A stretch of DNA of 64,000 nt from Bettongia penicillata ogilbyi (taxonomy: Eukaryota > Chordata > Mammalia > Diprotodontia > Potoroidae), in NCBI GenBank assembly GCA_023548195.1, contig JAJHZJ010000531.1, positions 8,109,900 to 8,173,899 on the forward strand, written 5' to 3'. The notes below the pieces were generated by a model, which saw nothing but the letters and a program-made list of their open reading frames with translations, searched no databases and had not been told where the DNA came from. The translations under genes and the position numbers were made by a program. Numbering within the stretch: the stretch's first letter is position 1; every line of letters begins with the position of its first letter. Of the stretch, positions 1 to 10,049 are shown one piece after another.

Positions 1-149
1 AAGAGAGAATGGTTTAGGGAGAAAATAATTAATTTGGTTCTGGATACATTCAATTGAAAATGTCTACTGGACATCCAATACTGCTACCAAATGGGGAAGG
101 AGCCATATGAGAAATGCCTCAAATCTAAAGACATAAATCTCCATCGGGG

Positions 150-291
150 GGTGTTGTTAGAGTTGTTGTTGTTCAATTGTTTCAGTTGTATCCAACTCTT
201 TGTGACCCCATTTGGGGTTTTCTTGGCCAAGAATCTGGAATGGTTTGCCATTTCCTTCTCCAGCTCATTTTACAGAGGAGGAAACTGAGAA
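150..291 (-). repeat. Marsupial tRNA-like SINE (WSINE1-type), partial
   Basis: The plus strand shows the reversed 3' half of this family: CAACTCTTTGTGACCCCATT, then TTTTCTTGGC, GCCATTTCCTTCTCCAGCTC and a piece resembling TTTTACAGATGAGGAAACTG. The tRNA-like 5' half is missing. Similar copies lie at 12874, 15005, 28315, 31224, 34111, 44570 and 50642, so the family call rests on repeated occurrence in this window. The family name comes from memory. Confidence 0.8.
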
Positions 292-292
292 A

Positions 293-1030
293 GACCCACA
301 GGACTAGTCCAGTATAGGGGAGATAGAAACCTTGCACTAATTTTGGTGAAGTTGCCCCTAGGGGAGGGCATAAATCCAGCAGAAGACTTCAAGGAGAGAA
401 AGCCACTCACTCAGCCTGTCTACTGTTTCTATCTCTTGAAGCAGCATAAATGCTATTGGCACCTCGGGAAAAAGACCCATAAATCAACCCTGGTTATGGC
501 ACTGGGGCCAGGCGGTGGCAGATGATGAATGGGACAATTGGGACCTCAAAGTTGGCTGAGCTCATGTACAAAGATAGCTCTGAAGTCATATCCCAAGATA
601 TCAAGGGATGAAACTCTGGGAACAGTAGGCTGCCAATTTCATAGTCCCAGGAAGCAAAGTCCTCTAGTCCCTTTGTGGCCAAGAGCTGGGAATACCTGGT
701 GGATGGGAGTCCCCTTCTGTTCTGACACTCTGGATCCTCTGCCTCCCTGAGACTCAGGTTTTCTGAAAAACAGACCAGCATTGGATGGTGTATAGACCTG
801 TTGCAGTTATGTCTTACTGTGGCAGAACAGAAACAACCCGTGTAAATGTAGCTCCTTTGAAATTGGTTAGCATCTGAGCCTGTGAAGATAGAAGGGGTTA
901 GGTAAAGTTGTTCTGACTCTTCAATCACGGCAGTTCAGATGTGGAACAGAGCTCCAAAGCTGGTCAGGTGAACGCCCTCCAGGAAGGGGTCACGGGCTCT
1001 CAAGTCTGGTCTGGAGAGTACTGTCCCATT
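293..1030. other. Unassigned single-copy DNA
   Basis: No repeat family, RNA gene or convincing coding frame was recognised. The short open frames have no family-like composition. Confidence 0.5.
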
Positions 1031-1516
1031 AGAAGAAGGAGGAAGAAGAAGAAGAAGAAGAAGAAGAAGAAGAAGAAGAAGAAGAAGAAGAAGAAGAAGA
1101 AGAATGAGGAGGAGGAGGAGGAAGAGGAAGAAGAAGGAGGAGGAGGAGGAAGAGGAGGAGGAGGAAGAAGAAGAAGAGGAAGAAAAAGAAGAGGAAGAAG
1201 AAGAGGAAGAGGAGGAAGAAGAAGAAGAAAGAAAAAGAAAGAAAGAAAGAAAGAAAAGGAGGAGGACAAGGAAGAACAGAAAGAGGAGGAGGAGGAAGAA
1301 GAAGAAGAGGAAGAGGAAGAAGAAGAGGAAGAGGAAGAAGAGGAAGAAGAAGAGGAAGAAGAGGAAGTGGAGGAAGAAGAAAGAAAGAAAAAAGGAGGAG
1401 GACAAGGAAGAACAGAAAGAGGAGGAGGAGGAAGAAGAAGAAGAGGAAGAGAAAGAAGAAGAGGAAGAGGAAGAAGAGGAAGAAGAAGAGGAAGAGGAGG
1501 AAGAAGAAGAAGATGA

Positions 1517-1560
<44 letters not shown>

Positions 1561-1801
1561 AAAAAGGAGGACAAGGAAAAACAGAAAGAGGAGGAGGAAG
1601 AAGAGGAAGAGAAAGAAGAAGAGGAAGAGGAAGAAGAAGAAAGAAAGAAAGAAAGAAGGAAGGAAAGAAGGAAGGAAGGAAGGAAGGAAGGAAGGAAGGA
1701 AGGAAGGAAAGAAGGAAGGAAGGAAGGAAGGAAAGAAAAAAGAAAAAAGGAGGACAAGGAAAAACAGAAAGAGGAGGAGGAGGAGGAGGAGGAGGAGGGA
1801 A
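1031..1801 (+). repeat. 771-nt polypurine tract with GAA/GAAA/GGAA units
   Basis: The plus strand is almost pure A and G; I count 11 pyrimidines in 771 nt (1105, 1267, 1277, 1368, 1403, 1413, 1514, 1572, 1582, 1755, 1765). The unit changes along the tract: (GAA)n at 1035-1100, GGA/GAA mixtures, (GAAA)n at 1515-1560 and (GGAA)n at 1650-1735. Eight of the pyrimidines sit in four copies of a GGACAAGGAA-A-CAGAAAGAGG block, always with the two C residues 10 nt apart. The long Glu/Lys/Arg or Ser/Leu/Phe reading frames across this tract are artefacts of the repeat. Such tracts can adopt triplex DNA. Confidence 0.97.
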
Positions 1802-1874
1802 CTTGCTAAGCAAATACCTTTCTCATAAGTCTTGCTACACTGGTTCTGGTGCTACACAGAAACCATAGCTCATC

Positions 1875-2312
1875 CCAGTCTCCATCTCTTTGTTTATTAT
1901 GTGTGTCTGTATATCTATCTCTCTCAGATTGTCTCTCACTCTGACTCTCTCTGTCTCAGCCTCTACCTCTGTGTGTAATTCTCTGCGTGTCTCTGTGTGT
2001 CCCTCTCTGAGTAACTGTCTCTCCCTCTCTCTCTCTCACTCTTTCTGTGTCTCTCCATATATCTCTGTCTCTCTCCCTCTGTCTCTAACTCTGTAATTCT
2101 CTGTGTTTCTCACTGTGTTATCTGTCTCCCTACCTCCTCTGTCTCTCTTCTTTCTATGTCTCCTGGTACTTCTGTCTATCTGTCCCTCTCTGTCTCTCTC
2201 CATGTCTGTCTCTGTCTCTGTTTCTCTGTCTCTGACTATCTCTCTCTGTCTCTGTCTCTCTCTCTTGCTTTGCTCTCCCTTACTCTCTCTCCCCTACAGT
2301 GCCCAAAGTCTA
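1875..2312. repeat. TCTG/CT-rich low-complexity tract
   Basis: Degenerate (TCTCTG)n and (TCTG)n sequence, pyrimidine-rich on the plus strand. It begins about 75 bp after the polypurine tract, so oppositely biased blocks lie side by side. No coding interpretation is warranted. Confidence 0.9.
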
Positions 2313-2984
2313 CAACATTAGAACTCTTGATCTTGAAACTACCCAAGATGAACCCAAGAGGAATGTTGCTCAGGAAATCTCCTATCTTTTCTAGAATGCT
2401 AGATTCGATGATGATACCAACTAGGAAATTCAAAACTCTCCCTGCTCCCCAACTCCAATACATTAGGGAACTAGGACCATGTTCTTGATATCCTTCTTAA
2501 GCCATAGATAGGTAAGAATATCTCTCACTGCCATGTGCTTCTGCTATGTCATCGTTGCTGCTCTTGATGGGAGCAGGAAGAAGAAAGAGACAAAACCTCC
2601 CCACATTCATACAACTTGCTGCACTTCTGGTGAAAAACAGTTAGTCTTCAGGAACTGAGGATTGTGCCTGGTACCAACCAGAAATAACTAGTGATTATGT
2701 ATCTACTTACATCTACATTTACACCCATTATCTCAATCGATGCTCCCAACAGCAATGAAGTTGTATTCTCCCCACTTGATGAATGTCTCCAAGATGCTAA
2801 ACGACTAGCGAGTGACCGAGCCAGCATTTTAATATGTCTTTTTATTCCAGTCTAGTGCTCCTTCCTCTTCCCAACACTGCTTCTGGGACTAGGGACTACT
2901 GTAGAATGGCAGCAGTGTAAAAGGAAACCAATCCCACTTCATTATTACCAGTCATGGAGAGACTGAATAGCAAAGGTGGTAGTA
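2313..2984. other. Mostly unassigned; possible eroded MIR at 2715-2880
   Basis: The piece around 2715-2880 has a weak resemblance to MIR-type sequence (ATTATCTCA and CCCACTTGATGAATG blocks). Nothing else was recognised. Confidence 0.3.
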
Positions 2985-3083
2985 GGAATTAGTGGCAGCA
3001 TCCACATTTATATTTATATAGCCCTTAAGTACCTTGAATTCGTTTCATTTGGTCCCTGCAACAGCTAAGTGCTATTGCTGCTG

Positions 3084-3117
<34 letters not shown>

Positions 3118-3265
3118 CATTACTACTACTACTACTACTACTAATAATAATAATAATAATAATAAAGCAAACTGAGGCTCTGAGAAGTTAAGGGGTCTAC
3201 CCAGGATCACAAAGCCTGTGAGCATCAAAGGCAGAATTCAAACCCAGGTCTTCCTCTCTCTTAGC
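2985..3265 (-). repeat. MIR-like SINE carrying a trinucleotide microsatellite
   Basis: The flanks read as a MIR core: CATTTATATTTATATAGCCC on the left, and AAACTGAGGCTCTGAGAAG, GGGTCTACCCAGGATCAC and CAAACCCAGGTCTTCC on the right. The microsatellite at 3076-3166 lies where MIR normally has TATTATTATTCCCATTTTAC, so it probably expanded from that internal seed. Confidence 0.75.
3076..3166. repeat. Compound trinucleotide microsatellite (CTG/CTA/CCA/TAA)
   Basis: A run of trinucleotides: GCTGCTGCTA, then (CTA)n with ACC interruptions, (ACT)n and finally (AAT)n. The phase changes suggest successive point changes followed by local expansion. Confidence 0.95.
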
Positions 3266-3299
3266 CCAAGAAGGTGTCTATCTGATGCTCCCTTCTCCC

Positions 3300-4719
3300 T
3301 CTCTTACATCCGGCAAGGTGTAAAGATCTGAATGGCTTACTGTGGAGGACAGCTACGGAAGGGTTCTAGTTCCCATTTACCGAGTAAGTGGCAGGAGATA
3401 AGAGGAGCAATGAATTGCAGTCTGGGCGGGGGGGGAGGGGGGAAGGGAGAGGGGGCTCCTGGCATGATTTTTTTTCTTCCCAGACCTGGGGAGCTGGCAA
3501 AGGACTCATTTAGGAGAATGAATGTGCTCCTTGAAAGCTGGCTTTTATAACTAAGTGATAAAGGACCCCGAGGTAGTAGACTGGAGTGGCAGATGATCCT
3601 CAGAGCCCGCGGCTTCCAGGAAATAAGAAAAGAATCAAAATCTATAGGCAAAAGGCATCCTAAAAGAGGATGAAAAAGCATGTATCTTAGCAAGTAAAAT
3701 TTACAGCCTCCGAGATGTCAATGAAAAGTACTCTTGCAGCCCAACTTGTGTGGCTCGGCTCAATAAAAGAGAGAGACAATTAAAGAGACAGAGACATTCC
3801 TGACTTCCATTAAAACTTTGCTGAGGATACCAGCTGCATTTAACGTGCCTGATGCACACACATGAAGAGAGATAATTGCCGGGTTGGGCATTGAAATAGC
3901 AGCGTGAGGGCCTGATTCAAGTGAACAGGCAGATGTACAGACGAAACAAAGCAGCCGCGGGGAGAAGACAGCTCAAAGCTAAACGGCGTGAAAATTCTCT
4001 GGCAGGATTTACACGAAGAGCTGAAAACTACTAGGAAAGAGGAAAACACTCAGGCAGAAAATGAAAAGCCCTATTTGCCCCCCATCGGAATCTTGTGCTG
4101 GACAAGGGGCAAGCTGCGGGAAACAGCAGCAGAGGCCAGGCTAGCTTCTGTCCCTGTCAAAGCTGGCGTTCAAAAGGGTGGGTGGGGAGCCATTTGAAGG
4201 ACAGGGTGACAAGGGGGAAGGCTGGGTTTTAAAAAGAGAAAGCGGAGATGAAGAAGGGAGGAAGGCGGCAATACAGAGAGACAGAAGGGAGGCACAAACA
4301 AATCCCGTTTTTTTTTTTTTAAGCCAAATTCCCTTGGCTTGTGTTAGGTGGAAAAAGCTGGGGAGAGTAAAACCAATTATAATGAAAGTAATAGGCATAT
4401 CATTAGCACTTAACTAGATGGAGCAGGTCTGGATGTGTGATAAAGGAACCAAAATGCAGTTAGTAGAACAGAAAATTAAGCCTTTGTCTTTAGGAAAGAA
4501 AGAAATTTTAAAAATGGCATCCTTACCTGTGGCTTCTGCATCCAGGGCAAAGAAAGAGAAACCAGATCAAGATCTGAATTTGAAACATTTTCTCCTAATA
4601 GGGACCAACACATCCTAACTGGAGCCTTCATTAAAAAAAAAAAAAAAATTAAGCAACCTTTTAAAAAGTTGCTCTTCTTTGGAAAGGGAGCAAGACCTGG
4701 GGGGAGGAAAGCAGCAATT
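3300..4719. other. Single-copy DNA, no repeats recognised
   Basis: No repeat family was recognised. A G-rich run at about 3424-3455 has several runs of four or more G and could form a G-quadruplex. The part at 3720-4040 has scattered CpGs and no repeat hallmarks, and could be conserved noncoding DNA. Poly-T at about 4309 and poly-A at about 4634 are homopolymers only. Confidence 0.4.
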
Positions 4720-5935
4720 TGAGTTAGATCTTCTCCAACCTATCACCCACCTTCTTCTGTCCTTTGAACCCCCAACATCTTCCCTTTCCTAGTCTGGTTA
4801 GGCAGCACTGGAGGATGTTGAGGGTATCAGCCAGGCCATGGATTTGATATCTCTGCTCTAGGCATCACAAATTCAACATGCCCCAAATAGACCTCATTTC
4901 CTTCCCTCACCACTCCCACCCTTCTCCCAAACTTTCCTGTTACTCTCAAGGGCTCCACAATTCTCTCAGGCTCAAAAACCTCATGACTCACCTCACAACT
5001 GATTGGATAATCCTCTGACCAATCTTGTCAATTCTACCTTCAGAACATCTCTCCTTATCTCCTTCACTCTGAAGCTCATGGATTGAATTACAGTAGGTCC
5101 CTGCCCAAGCTCCACTTCCTGGCTGTATTTTGGGCCCTCCTGGCTCAGAGTGAATGTCAGTGGTAGTTGTTTCTCTTTGGAACAGCAACCCTGAGGATCT
5201 TCCCCTCCTAGCTTGATTTTTTTTTCTAATTAAAGGGGTCATCCTTTGACTCATTTCTTAAAGAGGCCTATTCACTGAATGGGCATTACCTCTCTCAAAG
5301 TGAGAAACTGAAAAGGCCTTAGCCTAAGAGGGTCAGGGTCTCCCAGTGCCTCCTGGGCCATCTCCAGTCATCCTGATGAATATCTGGCCACTGGACCCAG
5401 ATGGCTCAGGAAGAGAAAGTGAAGCTGGTGACTTTGTAAAGCCCTTCCTCAAATCAAAGTCACTTCCCTGATATCATTGTTGCTTTGGAAAATGAAGGAC
5501 AAGCACAACAACTCTATCTCCTTTCTAATCACACAGCCTAGACCTTGTCCGATGATGCATCCTCTGGCTTAAATTATTGCAAAAGCCTCTTTCTTGAATT
5601 CGCTGCATCTGGTCTCTCCCTCAACAGTTGTCAAAGTGATAGAACTAAAGCATGGGTCTCACCATGGGTCTCATAAGCCCCACTGGTTTCCTATTGTCCT
5701 TCCTCTGGCACTTGTTACCTTGTCACCTTTGGAAAGTCATGTAACCTGGAAACTGGGGCCTCAGTTTTCTAACCTGTAAAGTGAGAGAATTGGATTACAT
5801 GGCCTTTAAAGGCACTTTTTTACTCTAAATTCATGATCCTACCTCTGGGATCAAACACAAACCCCTCTATTTGGCATTTAAAGCCCTTTACAATCTGGTT
5901 CTAAACTATCTTTCTAGACATTACTACTCTTTGAG
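4720..5935 (+). repeat. L2 LINE, ORF2 region, eroded and interrupted
   Basis: Blocks typical of mammalian L2 reverse-transcriptase sequence appear in order: AAATTCAACATGCCCCAAA, then a part near CCACAATTCTCTCAGGCTC, and after an inserted SINE, CCACTGGTTTCCTATTG, TGGGATCAAACACAAACCCC and TGGCATTTAAAGCCCTTTAC. The frame is destroyed throughout. A SINE interrupts it at about 5305-5512, and a THER/MIR piece at about 5705-5850 separates CCTATTG from GGGATCAA. The same L2 may end at 6556-6850. Confidence 0.8.
5305..5512 (+). repeat. Marsupial SINE with RTE-like 3' end (type B)
   Basis: Diagnostic blocks are ATATCTGGCCACTGGACCCA, GATGGCTC, GAAGCTGGTGACTTTG and a 3' end resembling AATGAAGGACAAGCACAACA. 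Two further copies, at 30604 and 48440, share them. It is inserted in L2. Confidence 0.8.
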
Positions 5936-6555
5936 AGAAATTAACATTATACTATTATATTAGTAACTAATTACTAATCTGTGATCCATTGTTTTCCTCC
6001 TATTTCTGTTAAAACCTCCCTCATATAAAGATCAGTCAGTCCACGAAGGACTTAACTGAGTGCTAAGACTACTCCTAATCTCCAAGGCACATGCTCTGTT
6101 AACTAGGCTGGGATGCCACCCAACTAGGAACCCTAATTTCTGTTTAGAGTATAACCAGAATCCAATCTGGCTAAACTCTTACCCTGAGAAAAGGAACTCT
6201 TGTCCTTGATCCCTTCCATTAGAGTTTAGGGTGACTCAGTTCATAAAGGAGAAAAATAGCCAGAGAGATTCAGATGGAAACAGCTTCCTATACCCACATT
6301 GCTAGAGATGGCTGAGTCTCAAAATTGCCTTTTAGTCTACTTCCTCATTAAAGGTCCACCAATTGGGGTGGAATTTCTCTTGTCAGGGGAGTTCCCTGCC
6401 AGAAGGTACAGACTTGATTTAAGGTGTTTCAGAATCTCCCTTGGCATCTTTGATTACTAAAAGCACTGAACACCAGTTTATTGATTATCAGCTGGTCTGA
6501 TTACTAAATTGATTATTAATTACCTGGAAACTCTGTCAGGGGATGGGGGGAGGGG
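5936..6555. other. Unassigned segment between two L2 pieces
   Basis: No family was recognised. It separates an L2 body from an L2 3' end in the same orientation, so it may be an inserted element, but I see no terminal repeats. Confidence 0.35.
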
Positions 6556-6850
6556 AAGATATTTGCAACGCACACCTTATCACATTCTACAGTCCAGCCA
6601 GAGAGAATTTTCTGCTCTTCCACACACAACATTCCCTATTCCTTCTGTTTCTTTATACAGACTATTTCCCCATACCTGGAATGCATTCCCTTATGACCTT
6701 TCTTCTTGGGTCCCTGAGTTTCTTTTAAAGTTCAGCTCAAATGTCATCTCCTATATGAAACCCCTCCTGATTCCCTGCTCCAAATTCTTTGTGCCTCCCT
6801 CTCCAAATTGCTTTACATGTATTTTGTATATCATTTACACATTGTCTCTT
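6556..6850 (+). repeat. L2 LINE 3' region
   Basis: Matches the ORF2 C-terminal and 3' part of L2: CATACCTGGAATGCATTCCC, AAAGTTCAGCTCAAATGTCA, TCCTATATGAAACCCCTCCT and a TACATGTATTTTGTATAT block. It lacks the terminal AATAAATG repeat. Probably the distal part of the L2 at 4720-5935. Confidence 0.75.
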
Positions 6851-6859
6851 CTGATAAGA

Positions 6860-7065
6860 TGGTGGCATAGCATAGTCTATCAATAGTTGGTCTTGGCATT
6901 AGGAAAACCTGAGTTCAAGTTCTGCCTCTGAAACCGACTAGCTAGGCAAATCACTTATTTCTTAAGTTTTCTGAACAACTCTCAGAGACTATACCATACA
7001 GAGAAATAGCAATCTGCAGCAGTGAAGGGAGTTCCCTATATTAATGAAACCACAAGACTAGTTTC
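6860..7065 (+). repeat. Marsupial tRNA-like SINE, type C
   Basis: A head resembling GGCATAGCATAGT is followed by GAGTTCAAGTTCTGCCTCTG and a distal GGGAGTTCCCTATATTAATG block. Related copies at 24107 and 33348 contain the CTGCATTGGTAGA and AGTTCCCT blocks. Confidence 0.65.
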
Positions 7066-7911
7066 TCACCTTTGATTCATCCATTGATTTCCAGATTGAT
7101 CTATCTCTTGTGATATCAAATTCTCTATTTTCTTCTCTTCAACAGAAAGTAGAATTTATATCATTTTGTTTGTCCTAAAATAATTGCCTTAGGTTTTTCA
7201 AGACTTCTCCCTAGAGTTAATCTTCTAGGCTTTAGTGAACAAAACCTCTCCATGCCCCCTATGTGTAGCCTTCCTGACATCATGAACTTGGGTTATATCT
7301 TCTCTTGTTTACTATCTTTCCACCCTGGAGCTTTCATCCTTATCGTCTCATTTACAGCAATTCAATCCCCTTGACCATCTCATTTTCCATTCTCTAGACC
7401 TCCAGTTCTATTCTCTGTTTCTTGCCACTCTAAAAGGACTTTATGAAATATTTCACATGCAGAAGACATACCATGAGAGATCACTTTGTTTTCTTTTTTC
7501 CTTAAGTTTATTGATGCCTTTTGTTTTTAATATCACAATCTTAAATATCTTCATACACACACACACATACACACATACACACACACACACACACCTTCCC
7601 TTCTAAACAAAGACAAACCAATTAAGTAAAATCAACTGCCTGATCAACCCCATCCAAGAGGATACAGCATAATACACCCTTAGTCCCTCACCTCTCCAGT
7701 AAAGGAGAAAAGTCAGTTTCTTCTAGGGTTAACATCAGTCATTATAGCTACAGTATCTAGGTTTGTTTTATTGTATGTTTCATTTATATCATTGTGGTTA
7801 TTTTGAATCAATGGTTTCCTATTCATTTTCCTTTTGAAAATTTTTTTGATCACAGCCACATGGCTGCTGACAAGGTCGTAGTTTATGAAACTACTGTGTA
7901 AAACTGCTTTT
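7066..7911. other. Unassigned; (CA)n microsatellite at 7555-7594
   Basis: No family was recognised apart from the interrupted CA repeat. A HAL1 element begins immediately downstream. Confidence 0.4.
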
Positions 7912-7924
7912 GAAAAGTACTCTG
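7912..7924 (+). repeat. Target-site duplication of HAL1 copy 1, left
   Basis: GAAAAGTACTCTG (13 bp) is repeated exactly at 10894-10906 after the A-rich tail. This fixes the ends of the insertion at 7925-10893. Confidence 0.92.
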
Positions 7925-7932
7925 GGCGGAGC

Positions 7933-7941
7933 CAAGATAGC
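7933..7941 (+). promoter_or_regulatory. YY1-like site at L1/HAL1 5' end
   Basis: CAAGATAGC lies just inside the 5' end, where human L1 has its YY1 site (CAAGATGGC). Equivalent sites are at 20374-20382 and 34402-34410 (plus) and 38917-38925 and 25674-25682 (minus). In human L1 this site sets the transcription start; the role here is inferred. Confidence 0.55.
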
Positions 7942-8418
7942 GGAGTAGAAGGACGCACGTTTACGAGCTCCGAAACCAAAGCCCATAGAATTAATGTAAA
8001 AAGAGACCCCCATAACTTCTGGACCACTGAAAGGAGTACAGAAACGGAGTAGAAGAGATCCATGCCAGAGAGCCCTGGAGACCCGTCCCCAGGGTCCGTC
8101 ACGTCCCGGAAAATGGACCCCACCCCAGCGCTGCCCTGGCCGCGGCCCCAGAGAAGCTGACCCGAGCAGGCTTCAGGGACAAAAGCTCTGGCAGCCGGGA
8201 AAGTCCCTCCGCCCACAGAAGCTACAGGTCAGTGAGAGAGAAGGCTGGGCTGGAGGAGAGGGGGAATGGAGTGTCTCCGTGACTTGGGCCCCCTCGGGAG
8301 GAAGCAGCGGCAGCAGAGATGGGGGCAGGAAGTGGCAGAGGCAGAGGCGTGGGCAGCAGCGGAGGCAGAAGCAGTGGCGGCCCCGGAACTCCCCCAGCAG
8401 CAGGCAGGATCTTTATTA

Positions 8419-8632
8419 CTGAAAGTCTCTGCATAAACAACCTGAGGGAGCTGAGCCTGGGAGACAGCCCTGCCCCACCCTGCTCCACTACTGAAGGCCT
8501 CTGCATAAAGCCCCTGAGGGAACTGAGCCTGAGAGGTGGCCCCCCTCACCCACTCCGTTCCTGAAAGTCTCTGCATAAAGCCCCTGAGGAAGCCGAGCCT
8601 GGGAGGCCGCCCTGCCCCCACCCCAGCACCAG
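8419..8632 (+). repeat. Three tandem ~70-bp units in HAL1 5'UTR
   Basis: Units begin at 8419, 8491 and 8561 with CTGAA(A/G)(G/T)(T/C)CTCTGCATAAA, followed by a GAGCCTGGGAG block and a CCCTGCCCC block. The same three-unit array occurs inverted in copy 2 at about 38215-38440. Several CpGs survive in and around it. L1 promoters in some mammals are built of tandem monomers, so a promoter role is plausible. Confidence 0.85.
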
Positions 8633-8766
8633 AACTAAAGCGCATTGATTAGCAGCTGGGCGGGCGGTGCAGAAAGCCCATTTGAATCTCAGAGCCCAAG
8701 CACTAGCTGGGCGGATCTAGGCAGGGCTGGACAGGAATCTCAGAAGTCAAGTAACTGGCTGGGAAA

Positions 8767-9867
8767 ATGCCTAGAAAAGGGAAGAAAAATAAGACTATAG
8801 AGAGTTTTTTCCAACAAATGCAAATGATCCCGACATACGGATCTGATGACGAGGACGTATTCTCGCCATCGGGGAAAGACATGGAGGGCGGGGCCTCAGT
8901 ACCCCAGACACCCCAGGGGGATGTCAGGTGGGCTCAGGCCTTGGAAGAGCTCAAAAAGGATTTTGAAAAGCAAGTTAGACAGGTGGAGGAAAAACTGGGA
9001 AGAGAGATGAGAGAGATGCAAGAAAAGTATGAAAAATGGGGCAATACCTTGGTTAAGGAGACCCAAAAAAATGCTGATGAAAATAACACCTTGAAGAATA
9101 GGCTCACTCAATTGGCAAAAGAGGTTCAAAAAGCCAATGAGGAGAAGAATGCTTTCAAAAGCAGAATTAGCCAAATGGAAAAAGAGGCTCAAAAGCTCAC
9201 TGAATTTAATAGTTCTCTCAAAATTAGAATGGAACAGATGGAGTCTAATGACTTTACGAGAAACCAAGAAATCACCAAACAAAACCAAAAGAATGAAAAA
9301 ATGGAAGAGAATGTGAAATATCTCATGGGAAAAACAACTGACCTGGAAAAGAGATCCAGGAGAGACAATTTAAAAATTATGGGACTTCCTGAAAGCCATG
9401 ATCAAAAAAAGAGCCTAGACATCATCTTCCATGAAATTATCAAGGAAAACTGCCCTGACATTCTAGAACCAGAGGGCAAAATAAGTATTGAAAGAATCCA
9501 TCGATCACCACCTGAAAGAGATCCAAAAAGAGAAACTCCTAGGAACATTGTGGCCAAATTCCAGAACTCCCAGCTCAAGGAGAAAATCTTGCAAGCAGCT
9601 AGAAATAAACAATTCCAGTACTGTGGAAATACCATCAGGATAACTCAAGATCTAGCAGCTTCTACATTAAGGGACCGAAGGGCATAGAATAGGATATTCC
9701 AGAAGTCAAAGGAACTAGGACTCAAACCAAGAATCACCTACCCAGCTAAACTGAGTAGAATACTTCAGGGGAAAATATGGTCTTTCAATGAAACAGAGGA
9801 CTTTCAAGCATTCTTGATGAAAAGACCAGAGCTGAAAAGAAAATTTGACTTCCAAACACAAGAATGA
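8767..9867 (+). pseudogene. L1-type ORF1 (RNA-binding coiled-coil protein), one nonsense codon
   Basis: Encodes an L1 ORF1p-like protein of 366 codons. Visible parts are a basic N-terminus with IESFFQQMQM, a long heptad-rich coiled coil at about residues 55-190, an RRM-like domain at about 195-290 (NLKIMGLPES; IERIHRSPPERD; NIVAKFQNSQ), and the C-terminal domain (IRITQDLAASTL; PRITYPAKLS). This family trimerises and binds element RNA in cytoplasmic particles. The frame is intact except for TAG at 9685-9687 (codon 307), where copy 2 has TGG for Trp. The C-terminal domain would be lost, so this copy is probably inactive. The ATG start opens the conserved N-terminus also seen in copy 2. Confidence 0.93.
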
Positions 9868-9989
9868 GAAGAAGCATGAAAAAGTAAACAGCAAAGAGAA
9901 GTCTTAGAAGTGAACTGTTTACATTCCTACATGGAAAGACAATATTTGTAACTCTTAAAACCTTTCAGTATCTGGGTAGTTGGTGGGAC

Positions 9990-10049
9990 CACACACACAC
10001 ATGTACATGCATGCACACACACACACATACACACATGCACATGCACACA
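9990..10049. repeat. Interrupted (CA)n microsatellite in HAL1 spacer
   Basis: CA/CATG dinucleotide repeat inside copy 1. Copy 2 has a related TGTG/TATG tract at about 36831-36860, so it is an ancestral feature of this subfamily. Confidence 0.85.

Noticed and set aside
935..1813. Long open frames of Glu/Lys/Arg or Ser/Leu/Phe on both strands
   Set aside because: They are produced by the polypurine repeat, which has few chances for stop codons; several overlapping frames are open at once.
7713..8216. A 167-codon minus-strand frame
   Set aside because: It crosses the border of HAL1 copy 1 and runs antisense to its 5'UTR; it has no family likeness.
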